Below, piece after piece: positions 9,665 through 18,379 of a DNA stretch of 64,000 nucleotides. Origin of the DNA: CAYFKJ01 sp964343605 (GTDB lineage: Bacteria; Pseudomonadota; Alphaproteobacteria; UBA2966); the NCBI GenBank assembly GCA_964343605.1, contig CAYFKJ010000001.1:496001-560000 (forward strand), in the 5' to 3' direction. Made by a program: the position numbers and the translations under genes. The notes beneath the pieces are model-generated. The model did no database searches, was not told the DNA's origin, and saw only the letters and a list, made by a program, of their open reading frames with translations. Position 1 is the first letter of the stretch. Every line of letters begins with the position of its first letter.

Positions 9665-10369
9665 CTAAACCCCAATTCCGCGAACGATGCTTCGCTGTCT
9701 GTGTAGGGTCGCGTACCCTTCCGCCAAGCCAAAGCCTGATTGTGCGCCGCGCCATCGCGCCAAGGCCTCAACCCCCTCGATCGATCGGGGGTGGGGCCAA
9801 CTGCGGATTTCACCCGAAAAGCATTTGAGGGCGCGGAGCTTTGCCTCCAGATAATTTGAAATATCCAAATACTCGTTTGGATGGAAAGCGTCGGATTTCG
9901 ACATTGTCCATTCCGTGGACGAATTTACTTCGCACGCCAAGATCGTCAAATCTTCTTGGCCGGGAAGAGGTCGGCATGCCGTCCTTACCGCGGCATTGAC
10001 GATTCTATGGTCGACATTCAGATCTCCGCCATGGTGGGTATAAATTGTATGAGGACGGAATTCCTTGAGAAATTGTTCCGTCTCACGGACGACTTCGAGC
10101 AACGGCACGCTGTCCATCGAATTATCCGGAAAATCGGCGAAATTCGTCGCGGCGACGCCTAACTCGCGTCCCGCGGCTTCCGCCTCATTTCGAAGCGCGG
10201 CTAATGCCTCCTGGTCATGCGGTCCCCGGGCGGCAAGCCCCTGTGCGAGTAGAAGAACCTGAATTTCATCTCCAGCTTCCGCATGTGCTGCAAGCGCGCC
10301 GCCACAGCCCAAAACCTCGTCGTCGGGATGGGCGAATATAGCGCATATACGATTTCCCATTGTATTCAT
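9665..10369 (-). CDS. PIG-L family N-deacetylase
   Basis: 234-aa LmbE/PIG-L metal-dependent deacetylase. The zinc-binding motif AHPDDEVLGCGG is near residue 13, and a second metal ligand region is in YTHHGGDLNVDHRIV. These enzymes remove N-acetyl groups from amino sugars. The start ATG at 10369 overlaps the aminotransferase stop by 4 bp, so translation is probably coupled. Placed near a PseH-like acyltransferase and an ACP cassette, it could free an amine for re-acylation with another acyl group; this is inference. Confidence 0.9.
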   Translation of the reverse strand: MNTMGNRICAIFAHPDDEVLGCGGALAAHAEAGDEIQVLLLAQGLAARGPHDQEALAALRNEAEAAGRELGVAATNFADFPDNSMDSVPLLEVVRETEQFLKEFRPHTIYTHHGGDLNVDHRIVNAAVRTACRPLPGQEDLTILACEVNSSTEWTMSKSDAFHPNEYLDISNYLEAKLRALKCFSGEIRSWPHPRSIEGVEALARWRGAQSGFGLAEGYATLHRQRSIVRGIGV

Positions 10370-11670
10370 CCTGCCTTTCGAACTTGGAATACCGGTCGAA
10401 TCGGCGTTCCCCGCAAATGCCGGTTCGGTTCCGGGTCGTTAAAGGCTGAGGCCACGGCAATACAGGCCTTTTCCCACCGTTGAACGGCTTCTTCCAATGC
10501 AGGCTGGTCGTGCGCAAGACAAATATTGAAATTGCTCCCCATCAAAATTCCGGCAGCGATCAATTCCTGCCGCAACAAACTTATTCCGGTGGATTCGCGC
10601 TCGCCGATTTCAAGACATTTGATCGCCGGCTTCCAACTTGGCCCGACGACGGCGAATCGTTGATCCAAGCCATATCTTTCAAGCAGACCGGAGACTGCAC
10701 CGCTTAGATACTGTCCGGATTTGTTGATACGTTCGATCCCATTGGACGCAACCAGTTTGTCGATCGTTGCAATCGAAGCGGCAATTGACAGCGCTTCGCC
10801 GCCGAATGTGCCCGAATAGAAAATATCTTCCATCAACTTCATGACAGAACGCCGTCCGACAATGGCGGATATCGGCATACCGTTGCCCATCGCCTTGCCG
10901 AAACACGCCAGGTCCGGGGTAACGCCGTACTTGGCTTGGGCGCCACCCAGGTGAATTCGGAATCCGGTGACAATTTCGTCAAAAATCAGAACGATCCCAT
11001 GACGGTCCGTGATTTCCCTCAGGTGCTTCAGAAATCCGGGTTTGGGTTCCTCCGTGCCGGCAGGTTCAAGGATTACCGCCGCAAAGCGGTCCGGCGCCTT
11101 GGACAGGAGGTCTTCCAGTGCGTCGGAATCATTGTACGGAAAAGCTTCCGATAGATCGCGAATGGCATCGGGTACGCCGAGATGGCGCGTCGTCGATCCA
11201 ATATACCAGTCATGCCAGCCATGGTAGCCGCAATGTGCCACACCATCGCGACCGGTATACGCCCTTGCAAGGCGAACCGCTGCCGATGTCGCATCCGAGC
11301 CGTTCTTTCCAAATCGAACCAATTCCGCACAAGGGATCACATCCACCAGACGCTCGGCCAAATCCGCTTCCAATGAAGTCGAGAGCGAAAAACTGATTCC
11401 CTTATCCAATTGAGATCGGATGGCATCGTCAACATCGGGATCTCGATAGCCGAGGACCACCGGCATGAGAGCCAAGAGAAAATCCAGATATTCGTTTCCG
11501 TCGACATCCCAAACCCGGCAACCGTCGCCACGATCCAGGAACAACGGCGAAGCGCCCTCGACAAAGTTCATGGCAGATTTGGAAAAGGTCTGCGATGCGA
11601 GAGGAATAGTCTCGAGCGCGCGTCGATAAAGTTTTTCGGAGTTTGGAAAAATCGGGGATTTCACTTTCAC
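10366..11670 (-). CDS. class III PLP aminotransferase (glutamate-1-semialdehyde aminomutase-like)
   Basis: 434-aa fold-type I PLP enzyme with a GTG start. The cofactor lysine is in CFGKAMGNG (about Lys259), preceded by the Asp in LIFDEIVTGFR. The closest family by pattern is glutamate-1-semialdehyde 2,1-aminomutase, but members in glycan clusters next to SpsF cytidylyltransferases are believed to transaminate keto sugars or sugar acids. The tetrapyrrole function is unlikely here given the neighbours. It would provide an amino group for the second half of this operon's product. The 68-nt spacer to the upstream gene shows no strong signal. Confidence 0.85.
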   Translation of the reverse strand: MKVKSPIFPNSEKLYRRALETIPLASQTFSKSAMNFVEGASPLFLDRGDGCRVWDVDGNEYLDFLLALMPVVLGYRDPDVDDAIRSQLDKGISFSLSTSLEADLAERLVDVIPCAELVRFGKNGSDATSAAVRLARAYTGRDGVAHCGYHGWHDWYIGSTTRHLGVPDAIRDLSEAFPYNDSDALEDLLSKAPDRFAAVILEPAGTEEPKPGFLKHLREITDRHGIVLIFDEIVTGFRIHLGGAQAKYGVTPDLACFGKAMGNGMPISAIVGRRSVMKLMEDIFYSGTFGGEALSIAASIATIDKLVASNGIERINKSGQYLSGAVSGLLERYGLDQRFAVVGPSWKPAIKCLEIGERESTGISLLRQELIAAGILMGSNFNICLAHDQPALEEAVQRWEKACIAVASAFNDPEPNRHLRGTPIRPVFQVRKAG

Positions 11671-11738
11671 GCCTTTCTTGCACTTATCGCAAAACCAGAG
11701 GTATACGAGCAGTTATCACGCGAATCCGCCAAATATCC

Positions 11739-12443
11739 TCATCCCAGCAATTTCGGACTTTTGGTTGCCGCGGCAAGCGCCTCCAGCCAGGTGAAGTTTT
11801 CCGGCAACTTCGCGACTAATTCCCGGATCAGTTCGAGATCTTCCGGCGTATCGAGAGTCCATCGGACATGCGAAAAATCCGCCTCGTACTCCAGGTTCGC
11901 GAGACTGAAAGGTACGCTGGGAAACTCCGGGCCCTGGCTCTTTATATAGGGTGTAACGTGCTCCCTCGAAAAGGGATGCTCAGCTTCCCGTTCGGCTCGT
12001 CTCAGAGCTTCCATGGAGAACACTTCCACGTCCAATCCGTCGGGATAGCTGCGTACAAGACCATTTGAAATATAGTCGCATCCGCGGTTGGCGAATTCTT
12101 CGATAGCGAGGTCAATGACGGCGGGTTCGATCATTGGGCAGTCCGCTGTCAGGCGCACTACAGGATCCGCATTATGTTCCTCTGCGGCCTGGACATAGCG
12201 TCCCAATACGTCCGCTTCATCGCCACGGAAAACAGCGACTCCCAACTCCCGGCATAACTCAGCGACAGGGTCATCCGTTTCGTTGTCCGTCGTCGCCACG
12301 ACGATTTTGTCGAGACGGTTTGCCCGGCGGACTCTGGACAACATCAAACTCAAGGATGGCTGACCGCAAATATCGGCCATTACTTTGCCCGGCAATCTGG
12401 TTGACGTCATCCGTGCCTGGATGATGGCCGTCGTATTAGGCAT
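11739..12443 (-). CDS. spsF: SpsF/NeuA-type cytidylyltransferase 1
   Basis: 234-aa nucleotidyltransferase of the acylneuraminate cytidylyltransferase superfamily, expected to activate a sugar acid as its CMP derivative. The CTP-binding signature IQARMTSTRLPGKV is at residues 7-20, with the acidic metal-binding stretch RLTADCPMIEP near residue 100. It starts 2 nt after the acyltransferase stop, so the genes are co-expressed. Together with the NeuB-type synthase at 18380 it can form a condensation plus activation pair. The length matches SpsF and PseF proteins. Confidence 0.85.
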   Translation of the reverse strand: MPNTTAIIQARMTSTRLPGKVMADICGQPSLSLMLSRVRRANRLDKIVVATTDNETDDPVAELCRELGVAVFRGDEADVLGRYVQAAEEHNADPVVRLTADCPMIEPAVIDLAIEEFANRGCDYISNGLVRSYPDGLDVEVFSMEALRRAEREAEHPFSREHVTPYIKSQGPEFPSVPFSLANLEYEADFSHVRWTLDTPEDLELIRELVAKLPENFTWLEALAAATKSPKLLG

Positions 12444-12445
12444 AT

Positions 12446-13015
12446 TCAGGCTTCCGGCCCATTTTTCGACGGCGGAGAAACTCTGCCGGATAGCATCACC
12501 AACATCTTTTCCCTTTGCTCTTTCCAGTCCGAAGCGAACAGAGCCACACGAACAACATCCTCGAATTCATCGCCGCGCCGGATCTGTTTTCGCAACACCC
12601 CTTCTTCACGAAATCCAAATCGTTTGTGCAGGGTCAAGGTCGGCCGATTTGACTGCAACGTCTCGCCCCAGATTTTGCGAATATTGTGATTGTTGACCAT
12701 GCGTTCGATCACGTGGAACTCCATAAAAGCTCCGATGCCGGGCAAATTCCGTTTTGGCGCCAAATACATCGACCAGGTACAGGTGAGAGCCTCGCGGTCG
12801 ATATCCGTAATTCCGACGACGCCCACCGGTTCCTTCGCGTACTCCGCTATCAGCCATTCGCACCGATCGTCATCTGCCGAACGCTCGAACCAAGCCAAAT
12901 GCTCGGACATTGAGATCTCGCGGTCGCTCAGCATGTTTCGCCGAACGGCATCGTCGTTGCGCCAATCAAGCACAACGGCCAGGTCCTGTTCGCCCATTGG
13001 ACGCAATCTCAACAT
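12446..13015 (-). CDS. pseH: PseH-like GNAT N-acyltransferase
   Basis: 189-aa GNAT enzyme. The pattern LDWRNDDAVRRNML followed by ISMSEHLAWFE is characteristic of PseH, which acylates the 4-amino group of UDP-4-amino-4,6-dideoxy-sugars in the pseudaminic pathway. The ATG at 13015 is chosen; an in-frame TTG at 13066 would add 17 residues. The gene sits between a cytidylyltransferase and a complete acyl-ACP gene set rather than in the pseB-pseC-pseG block, which has its own GNAT at 27376. The donor may therefore be an acyl-ACP rather than acetyl-CoA; that is a hypothesis. An extra C-terminal tail of about 20 residues is present. Confidence 0.82.
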   Translation of the reverse strand: MLRLRPMGEQDLAVVLDWRNDDAVRRNMLSDREISMSEHLAWFERSADDDRCEWLIAEYAKEPVGVVGITDIDREALTCTWSMYLAPKRNLPGIGAFMEFHVIERMVNNHNIRKIWGETLQSNRPTLTLHKRFGFREEGVLRKQIRRGDEFEDVVRVALFASDWKEQREKMLVMLSGRVSPPSKNGPEA

Positions 13016-13101
13016 CTCGACGGTAGGCAACGCGCTGTCCGCTATTTCAGACCCGCGGCTTTGCAATTCGCCGCGATGGCGCTGCCCCGCACATCCATTG
13101 G

Positions 13102-14466
13102 CTACCGGTGCCTCAAACGTTTGAAGCGATCACTGTGTAGATCGCCGCGAACGAAATTGACTTTTACCGGCACCATGAAATCGGCAAGGTTTTTTCGGCA
13201 ATGGCGTTTGACGGCTGAACGAATCGCTTTTTCATCCGTGTCGTCGAATGGAACAATATCGGCACAGACGATTTTCCCCATAATCGGATTTGGCTCGCCA
13301 TAAACGACGGCATCCCTCACGTGGTCCGAACTAAGCAAAACCGCTTCCACCTCGGCGGGGTAAACCTTGCTTCCGCCGACATTGATGAGTTCCGATTCAC
13401 GGCCCAAAACGCGAAAATAGTCGCCGTCGACCTCGACGCGGTCACCAGTCATGAAGTAGCCGTCATCGGTGAACGGGCTGGAAGCGTTGAGATATCCCAA
13501 CATCGCCGACTCTGCCTTGATCTGGAGCATGTCGTCCACGACGCGGATATCGTACCCCTCTCCTCCAAGTTTGACCCACAGGGAATCGCTTGATTTCGAT
13601 TTGGCTCGCAGTACGCCCAGTTCGATCAAGCCATACGTTTGACGGGTCTCGATATTCGGCATCACCTGCCGCAGTTTCTTCAAAGTCGTCTCCGGCATCG
13701 GCTCGGCACCGTAGGTGATCAATCTTAACGAGGACAGATCTCTGCCTTCGTACGCCCGACTAATCAGCAAGAGATTGAGAAATGTCGGGGTCGCCGGCAG
13801 CAATTCCACCCTGTGCCTTTCGACAAGGTCGCATATGTGATCCGGCGTTCTTCTTTCGGGCAAGACGATGGGGCTGCCGTTCGAGAGGCAATGAAGAAGG
13901 GTATTGAGCCCGCCCCAGTGATCAAACAAAAGGAAATTGAGTGATATCAGGGCCGCCCGTTGAACCCGGAATTTGTTGAGAAGCAAGCCAAAGTCGTGAA
14001 TCACGCCCTTTGGTTTGCCGGTCGAACCGGAGGTAAACAGGACGAGACCCGGTGCATCCCGGCTTCTTATGGTTTCGAAATGCGGGTGGTCGTCATCGGT
14101 CGCTCTTCCCGTCAATTGGATGCCGCCATCCGGGTCCACTTCAAAAATATGCTTGGGGTTCGCAATGTCGATAAGATTGGGATTGCTCTCGAGTGTGGTC
14201 TGCAGCAGAGGCGCAATGATCGTATTGCGCCGGATAAGGGCGATTAGGATCGCCACGGTGACCGGCGAATAATCCCCCTTTAAGACGACGCAGTCCCCCG
14301 CCTTGATGTCGGCGTTGACGAGGAAATCGTACTGCCGATCTATGAGGTCCGCCAAGTCGGCTCGAGTCGGCGCTTCCTGGCGCCAAAACAGGGCTGGTTT
14401 CGCGGGATCGGCCCTCAGCCTTCCCAGGAGGAAATCGACGAAATTATCTTCGGGGATATCGGTCAT
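13102..14466 (-). CDS. AMP-dependent acyl-CoA/acyl-ACP ligase
   Basis: 454-aa member of the ANL adenylating superfamily. The P-loop A3 motif is FTSGSTGKPKGVIHD near residue 150. A5 (TYGLIE) and the A7 Asp (YFMTGDRVEVDG) are present, and the hinge GRESELINVGGSKVYP is A8. The C-terminal A10 region has a lysine in DRFKRLR. It should adenylate a small carboxylic acid and transfer it to CoA or the phosphopantetheine of the ACP at 16840. The start overlaps the KAS III stop by 4 bp. It is shorter than typical acyl-CoA synthetases, as are ACP-loading ligases. Confidence 0.88.
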   Translation of the reverse strand: MTDIPEDNFVDFLLGRLRADPAKPALFWRQEAPTRADLADLIDRQYDFLVNADIKAGDCVVLKGDYSPVTVAILIALIRRNTIIAPLLQTTLESNPNLIDIANPKHIFEVDPDGGIQLTGRATDDDHPHFETIRSRDAPGLVLFTSGSTGKPKGVIHDFGLLLNKFRVQRAALISLNFLLFDHWGGLNTLLHCLSNGSPIVLPERRTPDHICDLVERHRVELLPATPTFLNLLLISRAYEGRDLSSLRLITYGAEPMPETTLKKLRQVMPNIETRQTYGLIELGVLRAKSKSSDSLWVKLGGEGYDIRVVDDMLQIKAESAMLGYLNASSPFTDDGYFMTGDRVEVDGDYFRVLGRESELINVGGSKVYPAEVEAVLLSSDHVRDAVVYGEPNPIMGKIVCADIVPFDDTDEKAIRSAVKRHCRKNLADFMVPVKVNFVRGDLHSDRFKRLRHR

Positions 14467-15479
14467 AATCTCACCAGAGCCGTACCCCAGGACAAGCCGA
14501 CGCCAAAACCGCAGAGGATCACCAACTGCCCGGACTTGATGAGATCCTTCTCCATCGATCGCTTCAGCGCCACCGGGATGGAAGCGGAGACCAAGTTTCC
14601 GGTGTCGGCCATGTCCTGGATGAACTTGTCATCCGGTATCTTGATGATCTTCTTCAAGGAATCCAAAGCGGCGGCGCTGGCCTGGTGGAATACGAACGCA
14701 TCAACGTCGGACATGGACAGGTTATTTCGGCCGAGAATCTCTTCGATAGCGGGAGGGATCACGGAGTTGAAGAACGAGAGAACGCCGAAGCCGTCCATTC
14801 GGATATCGTCATCGGAACGAACATTACCGCTGCGGTCTTCGGATTGCATTGCGGTTTCGGGTGAAGACGGCAATCGAGCCCCTCCAGCCTGGACGATAAA
14901 CCGTTCGTACTCGGCGCCTGACGTCGCCAGGGAAACATCGATGATTCCGCCGGCGTTCGTCTCGGTCTTTGACAGCAAAGTCACAGCCGCACCGTCACCA
15001 AACAAGACGCGAGTTGCGCGATCACCCGGATTGATTAGGTGCGAGTACGTATCCGCAGTTGCAAACAACACGTTTTTTGCCGCTCCGCCGACGAGCAGGC
15101 TTCGAGAGATTTCGAGACCGTAGGGATAGCCCGAGCAACCAAGGTTTATGTCGAATGCCAAGGTGGATTTCGGTAGGCCGAGACGGCCGTGAAGGATCGC
15201 CGAGTTCTGGGGAATCAAGTGATCCGGGGTTTCGGTACAGAAGATGACGGCATCCAAGTCCGCTACATCAACGGTTCCCGAATCCAATATTGACACACTC
15301 GCCTCGTGGGCCAGATCGAGTGCCGTCTCGCCTTGCGAAGCAATATGCCTGCTGTGTACGCCGGTCCGAGCTTCCAGTCTGTCGAATCCCCAATCCGGAT
15401 AGCTCCGCGCCAAGTCCTCATTTGTTTCGACGGATTTCGGCAGGGCGTATTCAATCGCCTTGATTGCCACACGCGTCAC
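14463..15479 (-). CDS. 3-oxoacyl-ACP synthase III (KAS III, FabH-like)
   Basis: 338-aa thiolase-fold condensing enzyme. The full catalytic triad can be read: Cys115 in NLGCSGY, His265 in FHQASA and Asn295 in GNLVSASIP. KAS III proteins condense an acyl-CoA starter with malonyl-ACP. Here it is translationally coupled by 4-bp ATGA overlaps to the ligase downstream and the metallo-hydrolase upstream, in a polysaccharide locus rather than a fab operon. A short 3-oxoacyl chain such as acetoacetyl-ACP is the likely product, reduced by the SDR at 16114. Starter specificity is not visible. Confidence 0.9.
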   Translation of the reverse strand: MTRVAIKAIEYALPKSVETNEDLARSYPDWGFDRLEARTGVHSRHIASQGETALDLAHEASVSILDSGTVDVADLDAVIFCTETPDHLIPQNSAILHGRLGLPKSTLAFDINLGCSGYPYGLEISRSLLVGGAAKNVLFATADTYSHLINPGDRATRVLFGDGAAVTLLSKTETNAGGIIDVSLATSGAEYERFIVQAGGARLPSSPETAMQSEDRSGNVRSDDDIRMDGFGVLSFFNSVIPPAIEEILGRNNLSMSDVDAFVFHQASAAALDSLKKIIKIPDDKFIQDMADTGNLVSASIPVALKRSMEKDLIKSGQLVILCGFGVGLSWGTALVRL

Positions 15480-16117
15480 CTGGCGGTCTCCATTTGTTGT
15501 CTCGCCGCTGCCGCCAGGGCTTCAGCCAATGTCACCTCCGGTCCGTGCCCGCCGTATACCTTCAGACTGCCGTCCATCTGAGACAGCCGATCATGCGATT
15601 CTGTCAGGATTTCCCTGTTGCCACCCGGCAAGTCGGTTCGCCCTCCGCCTTCCGCCATCAGCGTGTCGCCGGTGAACAAACAATCCCCCAGGCGAAAGCA
15701 GGTGCTGCCCTCCGTATGACCTGGCGTGTACATTACACCCAACTCGAACTCGCCAATTTCAATCCCATCAGATTTTGCCGCAACGTCGTGGTCCACATCG
15801 GGTATTCGGACAGCCTTTCTGGAGTCAAAAATCATCTTGTACAGATTGGCTCGCCGCAACAATGCGAAGTCACCCTCATGCAAATAAAACGGTATGCCGT
15901 AGCGTTCCTTCAATCCCTGAACCGCCCCGACATGGTCGTAGTGTGCATGGGTATTCAATATGGCTAAGGGGCGCCACCCGAGTTCCTCGATTCGAGCGGC
16001 TATGCCCGCCTCATCACTGCCCGGATCGATTATCAACGCATTCCGCTGCGCAGAGCCGATCAGATAACAGTTCTGACGCCAGCGGCCGTTGACGAAAACC
16101 TCGACCTGGAAGTTCAC
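15476..16117 (-). CDS. metallo-beta-lactamase-fold hydrolase
   Basis: 213-aa hydrolase with the binuclear metal motif HAHYDH at residues 57-62. Further ligands are seen in TPGHTEGS and FTGDTLM, and the distal His in YGGHGPE. The family is that of glyoxalase II and thioesterase-like MBL proteins. Coupled by ATGA overlaps to KAS III and the SDR, it is best explained as a thioesterase or editing hydrolase acting on acyl-ACP or acyl-CoA in this cassette. A glutathione thioesterase role is possible but has no support from the neighbours. Confidence 0.85.
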   Translation of the reverse strand: MNFQVEVFVNGRWRQNCYLIGSAQRNALIIDPGSDEAGIAARIEELGWRPLAILNTHAHYDHVGAVQGLKERYGIPFYLHEGDFALLRRANLYKMIFDSRKAVRIPDVDHDVAAKSDGIEIGEFELGVMYTPGHTEGSTCFRLGDCLFTGDTLMAEGGGRTDLPGGNREILTESHDRLSQMDGSLKVYGGHGPEVTLAEALAAAARQQMETAR

Positions 16118-16818
16118 CGGACCCCTCCAAAATAGAGGATCTGGTCGGAAATGTTTCTTGCCAGGTCGGACGTCAGGAATTCAACGGCGTGCAGAATTTC
16201 TTCGATATCCAAGGGCGAGGGCTTGGGCAACAGTTTGGTCGCTTCTTTCAAAACGGCGGGATCGATGTCTCTGACCATATCGGAATCGGCGAACACGGAT
16301 ATGCCCAAGGTGTTGACCGTAATGTCATCCTTGGCCAGTTCCCTAGCCAAGGTGTGACCGTACTGGGTCATTGCCATTTTCGTGGCGCCGTAATAAGCCG
16401 TGCCCACGCTGCCGAGAGGAACCGCCACGGACGAAAAATTGATTATCCGGCCAAACCGTCCCCGCTTCATGAGCTTTACGGCCTCGCAGGTCACGGCAAG
16501 AGTTCCCGACAAATTGGTCCGGATTATTTCGTCTGCGACAGGCTTTGTCGTCAATAAAGCGGGCCTATCGATTTTGGCTCCGGCGTTATTGATCAGCACG
16601 TCAATACCACCGAGTTCTTCGCGGATGACGGCAAACAGCTCCGAAACCTGCTCCTGGACGGAAATGTCGGCAATCACGTGGGTATAGTTTTGATGTTCCA
16701 ACGCCGCCGGGCTGCGGCTGCACCCCGCGACAAAATGCCCGCGCTCAACGAGCTCGGTGGCGAGCGCAAGACCCAGACTGCGGCTCGTCCCGGTAATCAA
16801 GAAGCGACGGTTGGACAT
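16114..16818 (-). CDS. short-chain dehydrogenase/reductase (FabG-like)
   Basis: 234-aa NAD(P)H oxidoreductase. The cofactor motif TGTSRSLG lies at residues 9-16, followed by NNAG, the catalytic Ser in NFSSVAVP and the YxxxK pair in YYGATK. The ATG at 16818 has TCAGGTG upstream and is preferred over an in-frame TTG at 16836. By position between KAS III and the ACP gene it would reduce a 3-oxoacyl-ACP to 3-hydroxyacyl-ACP, as FabG does. In rhizobia a similar SDR (RkpH) and ACP (RkpF) serve capsular pseudaminic-acid polymers. A sugar substrate cannot be excluded. Confidence 0.87.
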   Translation of the reverse strand: MSNRRFLITGTSRSLGLALATELVERGHFVAGCSRSPAALEHQNYTHVIADISVQEQVSELFAVIREELGGIDVLINNAGAKIDRPALLTTKPVADEIIRTNLSGTLAVTCEAVKLMKRGRFGRIINFSSVAVPLGSVGTAYYGATKMAMTQYGHTLARELAKDDITVNTLGISVFADSDMVRDIDPAVLKEATKLLPKPSPLDIEEILHAVEFLTSDLARNISDQILYFGGVR

Positions 16819-16839
16819 TATTGCACCTGAGAGCAAACC

Positions 16840-17124
16840 CTAATCGATCAGCCGTTCAATGTGGGATGCAAGCGAAGACACGTTTCGAAAAGGATGGGCA
16901 TCGGCCCCCATCGCGTCTTCATCGACCAGCACTACCGTCTGGCCCGTTTGAGCAAGAACCTCTTGTTCGATTGCGACGACGAGATTGACGAGGGTAAGTG
17001 AATCCAACCCCGCCTCGGCGCCCATAATTGGGCTGTCCAGCGCTTTATCGATGCGGTCTTCTTCTTCGAGTTGTTCATTCAATTCATCGATTGCCGAGTA
17101 CAAAATTTCAAGCGCTTTGCTCAT
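16840..17124 (-). CDS. dedicated acyl carrier protein
   Basis: 94-aa acidic protein with the phosphopantetheine site GLDSLT, Ser42 being the attachment residue. It is longer than a housekeeping AcpP (about 78 aa) and less acidic in its last helix, as found for ACPs of secondary pathways. The start has AAAAGGATGA upstream. It precedes the SDR, MBL, KAS III and ligase genes, so it probably carries the acyl chain made by them and hands it to the acyltransferase encoded at 12446. Confidence 0.88.
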   Translation of the reverse strand: MSKALEILYSAIDELNEQLEEEDRIDKALDSPIMGAEAGLDSLTLVNLVVAIEQEVLAQTGQTVVLVDEDAMGADAHPFRNVSSLASHIERLID

Positions 17125-17236
17125 CTAAGGTCATCCTTTTCATAGAGGCACGAACACGAAAATGTCCGGGTGGTGAGATTGGTGATAGAGGCCCATCAGG
17201 GCCGTCGTGGCGGCGCAGCGAGCAGCAAACCGCGCC

Positions 17237-18295
17237 TTACCGTCCTGGCGCTTTGGCTACGGCTACCGCGCCAACAAAGGTTGAAATTTCAACGTCTGTC
17301 TGAGGGTAACTGACTTGGACGTCTTCTCCAATCGTGAGACCGATAGCGGCATCTATCAGGGCGACGCCGGCGGCCAGCGAGGCCACCAGGCTTCCGCTTG
17401 GACGCGGGTTTACTTCGAGCAGTCTTAATTCGCCTTCGTCATTCGTCATCAGGTCCATGTCGTGCAGGGCGTCCAGACCAACGACTTCGGCAATACGCTT
17501 GCAATACGATACCGCGTTCTCTTCAACGATGATGCGATTTCCCTCAAAGGGTATGCCGGTGGGGTTGGTGCGGCGCCTGACGACGATAGCTTTCACTATC
17601 CCCTTGCTCGCCAGCACGTCCGCGTCGTAGACGGGCGCGTGCATCCGTGGCATTACCAGCATTTCACCGGAAACAATGGGGTGCAGTGATTCCTCGGTCG
17701 GCGTAACTCCAACCAGTCGTTTTTCGCGGAGGCCGTTACCCAACCAATCTGGCGGCGAATCGTGGCCGCAAAATACATGAAGCCCTCTTCCCCCTCTCCC
17801 CGTCGCCGGTTTGACGATCACCGACCGTTCGGGGAAACCATATTTACCGAGGCAGTCAAGTATCTCCGCACCGGTCGTGGCAACGGAATATTCCGGTACC
17901 GGTAGATTCGCAGCTTCGAGCGCCCTGTACACCAAGAGTTTGCTGGTGATCATTTCCAGGCAGGAACGGGAGCTGGCAATAACGACCACTCCCATTTGAC
18001 GGAATTCTTCCAGGTGACCCGACAATGCAAATGCCTCTTCATCGGATCCCGGTAAAATGGCATCCACTTTCTCCCGCCTGGCAATGTCCAGCATGGCGGG
18101 AAGGTAATTTGGATCGGCGCCCATCGGAACATGGTGGAATTGATCGACCAATTGGGCCGCCAAGCAGTCTGCCGTGTTGTCAACGCCGATAACGCGGACG
18201 TCGAACTGACTTTGACGCCAGAGTTCCTGCAGCAACGCGGGCACGGTTGCACCCCCGACGCAAGTGAGCAACAGGGTTACCTTTTTTCGGCTCAT
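17237..18295 (-). CDS. ATP-grasp ligase
   Basis: 352-aa protein of the ATP-grasp superfamily, related by pattern to carbamoyl-phosphate synthase large-chain-like proteins of glycan clusters. A preATP-grasp Rossmann part (LLTCVGGATVPALL) is followed by the ATP-binding lysine in IVKPATGRGGRG near residue 170 and the metal-binding end LRLLEVNPRPSGS near residue 310. Such enzymes ligate a carboxylate, via an acyl phosphate, to an amine or similar nucleophile. Next to a NeuB-type synthase and acyl cassette it might join an amino acid or acyl group to a sugar; the substrate is unknown. Confidence 0.82.
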   Translation of the reverse strand: MSRKKVTLLLTCVGGATVPALLQELWRQSQFDVRVIGVDNTADCLAAQLVDQFHHVPMGADPNYLPAMLDIARREKVDAILPGSDEEAFALSGHLEEFRQMGVVVIASSRSCLEMITSKLLVYRALEAANLPVPEYSVATTGAEILDCLGKYGFPERSVIVKPATGRGGRGLHVFCGHDSPPDWLGNGLREKRLVGVTPTEESLHPIVSGEMLVMPRMHAPVYDADVLASKGIVKAIVVRRRTNPTGIPFEGNRIIVEENAVSYCKRIAEVVGLDALHDMDLMTNDEGELRLLEVNPRPSGSLVASLAAGVALIDAAIGLTIGEDVQVSYPQTDVEISTFVGAVAVAKAPGR

Positions 18296-18379
18296 TGCTT
18301 GTCCATCTCCCGTCGAGCATACGGGCAGAGGGTATTCACAATACCGGAAATTGCCCTCACCCTTCGAAGCGTGTCCAAT

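Noticed and set aside
9110..9706. 198-residue plus-strand frame opposite the aldo/keto reductase
   Set aside because: Antisense shadow, no start signal or motif.
10366..11670. Tetrapyrrole glutamate-1-semialdehyde aminomutase (hemL)
   Set aside because: The fold matches but the gene sits in a sugar cluster between a deacetylase and a cytidylyltransferase.
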